DNA of 48,132 bases from an uncultured Clostridia bacterium (GTDB lineage: Bacteria > Bacillota > Clostridia > TANB77 > CAG-508). Below the pieces are notes generated by a model. That model made no database searches and was not told the origin of the DNA. It worked only from the letters and a program-made list of their open reading frames with translations. Positions 24,427-32,700 of this stretch are shown piece by piece. The DNA lies in assembly GCA_934149115.1 (NCBI GenBank), contig CAKPDW010000004.1, positions 1 to 48,132 of the forward strand, read 5' to 3'. The translations under genes were made by a program, and so were the position numbers. Every line of letters starts with the position of its first letter. The stretch's first letter is position 1.

Positions 24427-24552
24427 ATGAATGATGAAAGAGAGAAATGGCAACAGTTTATGCAAACTGGGAAAATAGAAGATTATTTAATTTATAAAAA
24501 TGTTCAAGAAAATGATTCCTTACGAAAGGATGCTTGGAATGAAAACACTTAA
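24427..24552 (+). CDS. YqzL-like small protein
   Basis: A 41-residue protein starting MNDEREKWQQFMQTGKIEDY. The W..F..TG.I..YL.Y pattern is that of the YqzL family, and in Bacillus yqzL also lies between era and recO, so position and sequence agree. The function is unknown. GAAAGGGATGAT lies just upstream. Its last 14 bases overlap the chosen recO start, which suggests translational coupling. It is too short for many annotation pipelines. Confidence 0.75.
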   Translation: MNDEREKWQQFMQTGKIEDYLIYKNVQENDSLRKDAWNENT

Positions 24553-25273
24553 AACGACTGGAATAGTGATTGCTGAAAATAGTTTAGGGGATTCTGATAA
24601 AATATTAACTTTGTTGACTCCGAATGTTGGAAAAATTACGTGTGTTGCAAAGGGTGCAAAGAGGCCTAAGAGTATGTTGCTTGCTGGGTCGCAATTGTTG
24701 TGCTTCGGAGAATATGTGTTAAGAAGAAGTAATGATATGTATACTATACAGAGTTGTGACCCTATAGAAATTTTTTATCAGATTAGAGTTGATTTGGATA
24801 AGCTTAATTATACGGCGACAATTGTTAAAATTATAACTGATGTTACTACTGAAAATCAAAATAATTATTATATTTTGAAATTATTTTTGAATACTTTATA
24901 TATGATTTCAGAGAGTGATAAAGATTTGGATTTTATAATGTCAGTTTTTAGAATGAGGTTGTTGAAATTGTTGGGGTATGGCCCTAATGTTGAAGAATGT
25001 GTGGGTTGTGGACAGAAGGATGACCTTGTTGAGTTTAGCATTAAGGATGATGGTTTTAAGTGTGATGTATGTAGTAGACAAGATAAAAGTGCAATTAAAT
25101 TGTCTGAGGGAAGTAAATATGCTTTGATATATAGTTTAAAAGCTGATTCAAAAAAATTATTTTCTTTTAAGATTAGTGATAATGCATTAAGAGAATTTGA
25201 GTTGATCTCTCGAATATATTTTAATGAAAAACTTGAGAAAGAATATAAGGTTGAAAAATTGATGGGGTGTTAA
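24539..25273 (+). CDS. recO: DNA repair protein RecO
   Basis: Loads RecA on single-stranded DNA with RecR in recombinational repair. 244 residues. The N-terminal OB fold begins KTTGIVIAENSLGDSDKILT, as in the family. The helical C-terminal part contains a four-cysteine zinc site, CVGCGQ near 160 and CDVCSRQ near 180. MKTLKTTG is chosen as start because AAAGGA is eight bases before it; the frame extends 13 codons further upstream inside yqzL without a ribosome site. It is the last gene of the cluster, followed by a terminator. Confidence 0.93.
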   Translation: MKTLKTTGIVIAENSLGDSDKILTLLTPNVGKITCVAKGAKRPKSMLLAGSQLLCFGEYVLRRSNDMYTIQSCDPIEIFYQIRVDLDKLNYTATIVKIITDVTTENQNNYYILKLFLNTLYMISESDKDLDFIMSVFRMRLLKLLGYGPNVEECVGCGQKDDLVEFSIKDDGFKCDVCSRQDKSAIKLSEGSKYALIYSLKADSKKLFSFKISDNALREFELISRIYFNEKLEKEYKVEKLMGC

Positions 25274-25283
25274 TATTGCTGGT

Positions 25284-25313
25284 AGACAAATTAATAGTTT
25301 GTCTGCTTTTTTT
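25284..25313 (+). terminator. Terminator of era-yqzL-recO
   Basis: AGACAAA / TTTGTCT around seven bases, then a T run. Confidence 0.75.
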
Positions 25314-25378
25314 CCATTTGCTTTTATGATTTTTTTAAATTAAAAAAGGATTAATGGAATGTTACGGTATATGTTTAA

Positions 25379-25407
25379 TTGACAAATTGTTTGCAAATTG
25401 GTAATAT
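25379..25407 (+). promoter_or_regulatory. Promoter of yqeG
   Basis: TTGACA, 17 bases, TAATAT, about 35 bases before the start codon. Confidence 0.8.
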
Positions 25408-25442
25408 TATTATGATAATAAATATTAAAAGAGAGGTTTGAG

Positions 25443-25943
25443 ATGGATATTTATCCCAGTTTATATTTAGAGAATGTTAAGAGTATAAATGCTACATTAT
25501 TAAAAAAGAATAAAATAAGTGGTTTAATATTAGATGTAGATAATACACTTATTGATTATTATAGAAATTTAGTAGATGGTGCTGAGAAGTGGTGTGAGGA
25601 GCTTAAGAATGAAGGTATAAAATGTATAATCTTATCTAATAGTAATAAAAAAAGCAAGGTTGAAGAAGTTGCAAAAAAATTAAATATAGATTATATAATG
25701 TTTGCTAAAAAGCCATTAAAATCAGGATTTAAAAAGGCTTTAGAAAAATTGGATTTGAGGTCAGAACAGGTTGCTGTTGTTGGTGATCAAATTTTTACTG
25801 ATGTGATTGGTGCAAAAAGAATGAATATGTTTTCAATTTTAGTAAAGCAAGTAGGAAAAAAAGATATATTTATAACAAAAATTAAAAGACCTATAGAGAA
25901 TGCTATTATAAAGAAATATTTGAAACAGAAAGGTAAAAAATAA
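25443..25943 (+). CDS. yqeG: YqeG-family HAD-type phosphatase
   Basis: A 166-residue haloacid-dehalogenase-like protein of the YqeG (IIIA) family. Motif I is LDVDNTLIDYY near residue 29 with the nucleophile DxD, motif II is ILSNSNK near 63, the Lys motif is FAKKPLKSGF near 88 and motif III is VVGDQIFTDVIGAKR near 111. Family members act on small phosphorylated substrates; the substrate here is unknown. AGAGAGG lies before the ATG. The prepilin-peptidase-like gene starts one base after its stop, so the two are coupled. Confidence 0.9.
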   Translation: MDIYPSLYLENVKSINATLLKKNKISGLILDVDNTLIDYYRNLVDGAEKWCEELKNEGIKCIILSNSNKKSKVEEVAKKLNIDYIMFAKKPLKSGFKKALEKLDLRSEQVAVVGDQIFTDVIGAKRMNMFSILVKQVGKKDIFITKIKRPIENAIIKKYLKQKGKK

Positions 25944-25944
25944 A

Positions 25945-26721
25945 ATGTACTTTAATGATATACATATATTAGTTTATTTAGGTATTGGCTTAATCGGTTG
26001 TGTTGTAGGACAAATTGTTGGTTTAGTTAATGAAAGATTAATGAACCATGAAAGAATAATTGAAGATGGTTCATTGAAAAAGTTTAAAAAAGATTATACT
26101 CCTTATTATGGGTTAATGATGGTAATGTTTATTTTATATGCAGGTATTTTATATATATGTGGTATTGATGAACTAAATTGGTATGCAAATGTTAAACTTG
26201 TTAGTTATTTTATTTTACTACCTTTATTAGTTTCTGCTTTTATAATTGATATGAAAAAACAAATAATACCTAATCGTTTAGTTTTAACTATTTTTGAAGT
26301 TGGATTATTAGTTACATTTTTTGAGGGAATAATGAGTCCAACTGGAACATCATTAGCTTTAAATAGATTTGAAGGAATGTTTGCAGGTGCAGGAATATTT
26401 TTATTAATTACTTTGATTGGTGGCCTTATAGCTGGTAGAGAAGCTATGGGAATGGGTGATGTTAAACTAATGGGAGCTATTGGATTGTTTTTTGGATTAA
26501 AAGATATTGTGGCTATTTCAATTTTATCTTTTTTGATTGGAGCTGTAATTAGTTTATTATTGTTGATTTTTAAAGTTAAAAGATCAGATGAATACATTCC
26601 TTTTGGACCATTTATAGTTATTTCAGCTATATTAGCAATGATAATTCCAGATGAAGCATTATTTGGATGGTTATGGGCTTTGTTTTCAGGAAAATGGCTT
26701 ATAAGTATGATGAATAAATAG
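25945..26721 (+). CDS. A24 prepilin-peptidase-like membrane protein
   Basis: A 258-residue protein with about seven membrane segments. The two catalytic Asp motifs of aspartic prepilin peptidases are present: IIDMKKQIIPNRL near residue 98 and GMGDVKLMGAIGLFFG near 173. The methyltransferase zinc motif of full-length PilD is missing; the N-terminus is instead one helix and a basic loop. It would cleave type IV pilin-like or competence pseudopilin leaders, but none are in this window. It is coupled to yqeG and followed by an M24 peptidase 27 bases on. Confidence 0.88.
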   Translation: MYFNDIHILVYLGIGLIGCVVGQIVGLVNERLMNHERIIEDGSLKKFKKDYTPYYGLMMVMFILYAGILYICGIDELNWYANVKLVSYFILLPLLVSAFIIDMKKQIIPNRLVLTIFEVGLLVTFFEGIMSPTGTSLALNRFEGMFAGAGIFLLITLIGGLIAGREAMGMGDVKLMGAIGLFFGLKDIVAISILSFLIGAVISLLLLIFKVKRSDEYIPFGPFIVISAILAMIIPDEALFGWLWALFSGKWLISMMNK

Positions 26722-26748
26722 AAAGTATATGGATAGGGAGGAACGCCT

Positions 26749-27813
26749 ATGAATATTAAAATTAAATGGCTTAGAGATAGGTTGAGAACACAAAATTTGC
26801 AGGGAATGATTGTTTCAAATCCAGTAAATATTAATTATTTAACTGGAATTGAAGCCGAAGGTGTGCTTTTAATAACTTTAAAAGAGAATTTTTTTATAAC
26901 TGATAGTAGATATGTTGAAGCTGTTAATACTATATTAACAATTGAGGATGAAATATTAGTTAATGATAAGAAAAATTTAACGAGAGATGATTATTCTTCA
27001 TTTTTTATGTTTTGTGAAAATGTTGGATTTGAAGAAAATTTTGTAACATATGCTGAATATAAAGATTTACTTCAAAGATATAGAGTTAATTTAATGGAAA
27101 CTGAGAATATTATTGAAAGCCAAAGAGTTATAAAAGATGAGAGAGAAATAAAATATATTGAAAAAGCATGTGAAATAACTGACAAGTGTTTTGAATATTT
27201 AAAATCTTTTATAAAAATTGGAATGACAGAAAAAGAAATTGCATTTGAGATTGAAAGATTTTATAAAACGAATGGTGCTGATGATGTTTCTTTTGCTCCA
27301 ATTGTTGCATCTGGACATAATTCATCAATGCCACATGCAGTACCAGGAACAAGGAAGATAAAAGATGGAGATATTATCTTAATTGATATGGGATGCAAGT
27401 ATAAAGGTTATTGTTCAGATATGACTAGAATGATTTTTGTTAATTATATGGAAGATGAATTTAAAGAACCATATGAAATTTGTTTGAAAAATAATGAAAT
27501 GAGCGAAAAAGAACTTCGTGATGGAAGAAATTTAAAAACAATAGCACAAAATTCTAATAATGATTTGAAACAAAATGGATATGTTCCATTACATTCTTTA
27601 GGACATGGAGTTGGCTTGGATATTCATGAAGAACCTTTTATGGGAATTGTTTATGATCAGCCAGTTAAGGAAAATATGGTGGTTACAATTGAACCAGGGG
27701 TATATAAACCAGGCCAGTTTGGAATTAGAATTGAAGATACATTACTTGTTACTAAAATGGGTTCGCGAAAATTGACTTGTTCATCAAAAGAGCCTACAAT
27801 TATTAAATGTTAA
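26749..27813 (+). CDS. M24 family Xaa-Pro aminopeptidase-like protein
   Basis: Probably removes N-terminal residues before proline. 354 residues: a creatinase-like N-terminal domain (about 1-125) and a pita-bread catalytic domain. The metal ligands are visible: Asp in LIDMGCKYKGYCSDMTR (near 213 and 224), His in HSLGHGVGLDIHEEPF near 285, Glu in TIEPGVYKP near 316 and a second Glu in IRIEDT near 331. GGGAGG precedes the ATG. It commonly lies next to efp in low-GC bacteria, as here. Confidence 0.93.
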   Translation: MNIKIKWLRDRLRTQNLQGMIVSNPVNINYLTGIEAEGVLLITLKENFFITDSRYVEAVNTILTIEDEILVNDKKNLTRDDYSSFFMFCENVGFEENFVTYAEYKDLLQRYRVNLMETENIIESQRVIKDEREIKYIEKACEITDKCFEYLKSFIKIGMTEKEIAFEIERFYKTNGADDVSFAPIVASGHNSSMPHAVPGTRKIKDGDIILIDMGCKYKGYCSDMTRMIFVNYMEDEFKEPYEICLKNNEMSEKELRDGRNLKTIAQNSNNDLKQNGYVPLHSLGHGVGLDIHEEPFMGIVYDQPVKENMVVTIEPGVYKPGQFGIRIEDTLLVTKMGSRKLTCSSKEPTIIKC

Positions 27814-27950
27814 AAGTTGTAGGATTCATAGAACAGTATGAATAGAGTATTTGTATTAATAAATGCTTGATTAGTTACTTTTAAAGATGTTAAAATAATA
27901 TTTTGCTGAAATTTAATTATATATTTATAAAGGATAAATTATAGAAAATG

Positions 27951-27989
27951 TTGCAAACACTTGATTTTATGCATAAAATATAGTATCAT
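27951..27989 (+). promoter_or_regulatory. Promoter region of efp
   Basis: Two overlapping candidates: TTGCAA-17-TAAAAT (27951-27979) and TTGATT-17-TATCAT (27961-27989). The rest of the 27814-28049 gap shows nothing else. Confidence 0.55.
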
Positions 27990-28049
27990 TATAAGGTATG
28001 TTGCAATAAACGAAAAATAAAATTAATTATAAATAAGGGAGGAATAGCA

Positions 28050-28616
28050 ATGGCAGATGTATATATGGCAGGAGATTTAAGAAATGGAACAACATTTGAA
28101 ATGGATGGTTCTGTATATAAAGTTGTTGAATTTCAACATGTAAAACCAGGAAAAGGAGCAGCTTTTGTAAGAACAAAATTAAAAAATGTAATTAGTGGTT
28201 CTGTTTTAGAAAAAACTTTTAATCCATCAGAAAAATTACAAGGGGCAGAGATTGAGAAAAGAGATATGCAATATCTATATAATGATGATGATTTATATTA
28301 TTTTATGGATAATGAAACATATGAGCAAATGCCTCTTAATAAAGAACAACTAGGAGATGCTTTAAAATTCATTAAAGAAAATATGAATTGTAAAATACTT
28401 TCTTTCAAAGGAAAAGTATTTGCAGTTGAACCACCTATGTTTGTTGAATTAGAGGTTACATATACTGAACCAGGATTTAGTGGAAACACAACAACAACTT
28501 CTGGAAAACCAGCTACACTTGAAAATGGATATGAAATATCAGTACCTTTATTTGTTAATATTGGTGATGTTATTAGAATTGATACTAGAACTGGTGAGTA
28601 CATGGAAAGAATTTAG
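28050..28616 (+). CDS. efp: Elongation factor P
   Basis: Rescues ribosomes stalled on polyproline. The 188 residues are in three beta-barrel domains. The tip loop VKPGKGAAFVR carries the Lys (about residue 34) that is modified in many bacteria. The end, FVNIGDVIRIDTRTGEYMER, is conserved. AGGGAGG precedes the ATG by seven bases. It is transcribed with the zinc-ribbon gene that follows after 20 bases. Confidence 0.97.
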   Translation: MADVYMAGDLRNGTTFEMDGSVYKVVEFQHVKPGKGAAFVRTKLKNVISGSVLEKTFNPSEKLQGAEIEKRDMQYLYNDDDLYYFMDNETYEQMPLNKEQLGDALKFIKENMNCKILSFKGKVFAVEPPMFVELEVTYTEPGFSGNTTTTSGKPATLENGYEISVPLFVNIGDVIRIDTRTGEYMERI

Positions 28617-28636
28617 TCAGAAGGAGATTTGAATTA

Positions 28637-29044
28637 GTGTCAAATTTAGAAGAACAATATCAAAAGATGATTGAAACTTTAGAAAAAACTATTAAAGATG
28701 AAAAAGAGTTAGAATACGCCAAGGAACAGCTTAATGATATTGTCTCTATAGTGGTAGATGATTGTACACATATATTGGATAAATATGATGAGAAAATAAG
28801 AGCTATTGAAACAAAAAATGCTGAAAATGAGCTTAGAGTTTCTATTTTAGAAGAAAAATTAAAATATTTTGAAAAAATGATTGAAATGGAAGATTATGAT
28901 TTTTTTATCACTTGTCCTTATTGTGGTTTTGAATTTCAAACAGATTATGATGATGAAATTGATGAAATTGTTTGCCCAGAATGTGGAGAGATTTTTGATA
29001 TTGAGTGGGATGATGATTCGGATGATTTGAATGATGATAATTAG
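28637..29044 (+). CDS. CD1247-like coiled-coil and zinc-ribbon protein
   Basis: A 135-residue acidic protein. Residues 1-80 form a probable coiled coil. CPYC near residue 95 and CPEC near 115 make a zinc ribbon, followed by a very acidic tail (DDDSDDLNDDN). It resembles the clostridial CD1247 N-terminal-domain family often found after efp; the function is unknown. It starts at GTG with AAGGAG ten bases upstream. The last four bases overlap the end of the convergent M23 gene, and its terminator lies inside that gene. Confidence 0.75.
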   Translation: MSNLEEQYQKMIETLEKTIKDEKELEYAKEQLNDIVSIVVDDCTHILDKYDEKIRAIETKNAENELRVSILEEKLKYFEKMIEMEDYDFFITCPYCGFEFQTDYDDEIDEIVCPECGEIFDIEWDDDSDDLNDDN

Positions 29045-29612
29045 TTTATATTAAAATAAGTTAATGGATTGACGGCTTTGCCGTCTTTTTTTATTGTCAA
29101 ATGCAAATGGCATCCTGTTGTTGCTCCATTTGTTGGATTTCCGTTTTGAGTCTTTATATGGATTTCCAATAACATTATAAACGTTTTTTGGACCAACATA
29201 TGCAATAATACTGTTATTTGATATTGATTGTCCTACTGAATAAATAAAATTAGGTGATATATGACAGTATGATGCTGTGGTGTTTCCACTTTGAACTGTA
29301 ATTGAATATCCACCTGCACCTTTGAATCCGTGTGAATATTATCTTTCCAGGGAAACATACATAAATTGGTGTTCCTTCTGGTGCTGCAATATCAATTCCT
29401 GAGTGTGACGAAGATGCACCTGAAGTTGGTGAAGTTCTTTTTCCAAATCTGGAGGTTATATTATGATTCCCTGGGAGTGGCCAAAGAAATTGATCTGAGA
29501 GTATGTCTGGTGTTGGATTGGTATTTTCAGTTGGATATTTGATTATGAATATTGAAATAAATATAAGAAAAAGTGTAAGAAATAAAAAAGTTTTTAGAAA
29601 TGAATTATACAT
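29041..29612 (-). CDS. M23 metallopeptidase, read through two +1 frameshifts at CGG
   Basis: A secreted or membrane-anchored LytM-type endopeptidase that should cut peptidoglycan cross-links. A signal or membrane segment is at residues 6-26. The catalytic domain has SRFGKRTSP near 55 and HSGIDIAAPEGTPIY near 70 (the HxxxD zinc ligands). The standard reading derails at ACA CGG ATT. Skipping C (29330) gives FTGFKGAGGYSITVQSG, and after SYCHISPN and VGPKNVYNVIGNPY the frame meets a second CGG. Skipping C (29143) gives GNPTNGATTGCHLHLTI with the HxH zinc ligands and a normal end. The product is 189 residues. It has AAAGGA before the ATG and a strong promoter. The rest of the sequence is undamaged. 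Confidence 0.88.
29071..29092 (+). terminator. Terminator of efp unit, inside the M23 gene
   Basis: GACGGC-TTT-GCCGTC then TTTTTTT. On the minus strand the same bases encode KKDGKAV of the M23 protein. Confidence 0.85.
29141..29143 (-). other. +1 frameshift site 4 (AAA CGG A)
   Basis: Minus-strand CGG in the frame set by site 3. AAA, skip C, GGA AAU CCA ACA AAU GGA restores GNPTNG and the HLH motif. Without it the frame gives RKSNKWSNNR. Confidence 0.85.
29328..29330 (-). other. +1 frameshift site 3 (ACA CGG A)
   Basis: In-frame CGG at codon 95. ACA, skip C, GGA UUC AAA GGU restores the family GFKGAGGY segment. Confidence 0.85.
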
Positions 29613-29647
29613 TAGTTGTCCTTTCTTTGAATAAATTTATGAAGTTT

Positions 29648-29676
29648 AGTATAAAGTATTTGGCATAAAATGTCAA
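29648..29676 (-). promoter_or_regulatory. Promoter of the M23 gene
   Basis: Minus-strand TTGACA, 17 bases, TATACT: near-consensus. Confidence 0.85.
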
Positions 29677-29713
29677 CAGAAAAATGGAAGTTTTTTGAAA
29701 AAACGTTTTTTGG

Positions 29714-29742
29714 TTGATTTTTAAAAAAGCATTTAGTATAAT
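29714..29742 (+). promoter_or_regulatory. Promoter of the GH25 gene
   Basis: TTGATT, 17 bases, TATAAT, divergent from the M23 promoter. Confidence 0.85.
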
Positions 29743-29770
29743 GAAAAATGTAATGAGAAGGAGAGGTATT

Positions 29771-32700
29771 ATGAAGAAAATTTTATGTAGTTTGTTAGTC
29801 ATTTTTATTTTAATTTCTGAATTTTCGTTTTGCTTTGGGACAACTGAAAATGCTGTTGTTTCAAATGAAGTAAAATCATCTGAAAACGCTGTAGATGTTA
29901 ATGATGATACAGAAAATATTAAGCCAGAAAATAAAATTCAAAATGAAACAAATGCTAAAGAAGAAAATACTAAAGAGAATGAAAATAAAAAAGAGACTAA
30001 TGTAACAAATGAAGCGGTTAAAACTGAAGAAAAGAAAGTAGAGGTTAATAATAAGGTAAAAAGTGCACCAGTTGTACAAGAAGCACCAAAAAGTACTCAA
30101 ACAAATCAGTCAATAAAAACAAAGGCAATATCAACAGCTGGAATGCGAGATGGTTTGTATGTTATTGATGGTGTTTGGCGTATGGTTGTTAATGGTAAAA
30201 TTGTTTATGATTATACTGGGTTGGGAAAGAATTCAAATGGAACTTGGTATATGGAAAAAGGTGCTATAACATATAAATACAATGGAAAGCATACTGATTC
30301 TACAGGTACTTATTTAATAAGAAATAGTAGAGTTATAGATGATACTGGTTTGCTTGTTGTAGATAATCAATGGAGAATGGTTGTAAAAGGAAAAGTAGAG
30401 TATAATTACACTGGATTAGCAGAAAATGCGAATGGAACATGGTATTTAGAAAACGGTGTATTGACATATAAATATAGGGGAACAGCTTTAAAAAACGGTA
30501 AGGCATATATAATAGAAGGAAGTTATGTAAGATTGATTGTTCCTGAAAATACAACAGGAATTTATGTTGTAAATGGCAACTGGAGAATGATTGTAAAAGG
30601 AAAAGTAGTTTATGATTATACAGGTGTAGGAAAAAATGCAAATGGAATGTGGTATTTTGAAAAAGGAAATCTAACATATAAATATACTGGAACTTATTAT
30701 GATAATGATACAGCATATATAATAGAAAAAAGTTATGTGGTTGGTGTATTAAAAAAAGATGCAACAGAATTAGCAGTAATAAATAATCAATGGAGAATGG
30801 TTGTAAAAGGAAAAGTAGTTTATGATTATACAGGACTAGGAAAAAATGCAAACGGAACTTGGTATATGGAAAAAGGTGCTATAACATATAAATACAATGG
30901 AAAGCATACTGATTCTACAGGTACTTATTTAATAAGAAATAGTAGAGTTATAGATGATACTGGTTTGCTTGTTGTAGATAATCAATGGAGAATGGTTGTA
31001 AAAGGAAAAGTAGAGTATAATTACACTGGATTAGCAGAAAATGCGAATGGAACATGGTATTTAGAAAACGGTGTATTGACATATAAATATAGGGGAACAG
31101 CTTTAAAAAACGGTAAGGCATATATAATAGAAGGAAGTTATGTAAGATTGATTGTTCCTGAAAATACAACAGGAATTTATGTTGTAAATGGCAACTGGAG
31201 AATGATTGTAAAAGGAAAAGTAGTTTATGATTATACAGGTGTAGGAAAAAATGCAAATGGAATGTGGTATTTTGAAAAAGGAAATCTAACATATAAATAT
31301 ACTGGAACTTATTATGATAATAATACAGCGTATATAATAGAAAATAGTTATGTTGTTGGTGTATTCAAAAAAGATACAACAGGATTAGCAGTAATAAATA
31401 ATCATTGGAGAATGGTTGTAAAAGGAAAAGTAGTTTATGATTATACAGGACTAGGAAAAAATTCAAGTGGAACTTGGTATATGGAAAAAGGTGTTATAAC
31501 ATATAAATATAATGGAAAATATACTGATTCTACAGGTAGTTATTTGATAAAGAATAGTAGAGTTATAGATGATACTGGACTAATGGTTGTAGAAAATAAA
31601 TGGAGAATGGTTACAAAAGGAAAGGTCGATTATAATTATACTGGACTAGCAGAAAATGCAAATGGAACTTGGTTTTTAGAAAAAGGTGAATTAACATACA
31701 AATATAATGGTACAACTTTTAAGAATGGTAAAGCATACATAATAGAAGGAAGTTATGTAAGATTAATAGTTGCTGAAAATGCAACTGGTGTATATTTTGT
31801 AAATAATAAGTGGAGAATGATTGTAAAAGGGCGAGTAAATTATGAATATACTGGTTTAGGAAAAAATGCAAATGGAACATGGTATTTTGAAAATGGTGAA
31901 TTGACATTTAAGTATAATGGAATTTATAAAGATGAAACAGGAACATATATTATAAAAAATAGTGAAGTTAAAAATACTACAGGAGTTTGTTTTGTAGAAA
32001 ATAAATGGAGAATGGTTATAAATGGCAAAGTAGACTATAATTATACAGGTATAGGACAGAAAGCAAATGAAATGTGGTATTTCGAAAAAGGTGAATTAAC
32101 ATTTAATTATAGAGGTACTTATTTCAAAGATAATACAGCATATATAATAGAAGGAAGTCGCGTATACTTAACAGTTACTAAAAACACATCTGGATTAATG
32201 GTAGTAAATAATAAATGGAGACGAGTTGTAAATGGAGTAGTAGACTATACATATACTGGATTAGTTGAGAATACAAATGGAATGTGGTTTTTAGAAAATG
32301 GTGAATTGACATATAAATATAGTGGTACAACTTTTAAAGATAATAAAGCATATATAATAGAAGGAAGCTATGTACATTTGGTAGTTCCTGAAAGTGCAAC
32401 TGGAATGTATGTTGTCAATAATTGTTATAGAATGATAATAAAAGGGAGAGTAGATTATAATTATACAGGACCTGCTGAAAATGAAAACGGAAGATGGTAT
32501 TTTGAAAATGGTATAATAACATATACATATAATGCAGAATATGAAGATACTGATGGAATTATTTATAATATAGTAAATAGTAGATTTAGTGGAATTATTA
32601 GTAGACCAGGATATTTTGGAAAAATGGAAGTTGAACAACCACTTCAATCTAATAAATATGTTTCAGATTCATTAATTATTTCTGGTTGGATTTTAACATC

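Noticed and set aside
25945..26721. Complete PilD-type prepilin peptidase with methyltransferase domain
   Set aside because: The N-terminal Cys-rich region is absent; only the aspartic peptidase part is supported.
4409..29330. prfB-like slippery +1 frameshifting
   Set aside because: Only one of four sites (CUU C) permits P-site repairing of that kind; no stop codon or consistent Shine-Dalgarno-like spur precedes the others.
4214..29612. Three ordinary pseudogenes
   Set aside because: All three have intact promoters, ribosome sites and otherwise undamaged downstream frames; ordinary decay gives mixed deletions, stops and shifts of both signs.
30333..30851. Long minus-strand open frames opposite the lysozyme repeats
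   Set aside because: They repeat with the DNA of the plus-strand gene, have no ribosome sites and encode Phe/Leu/His-rich nonsense.
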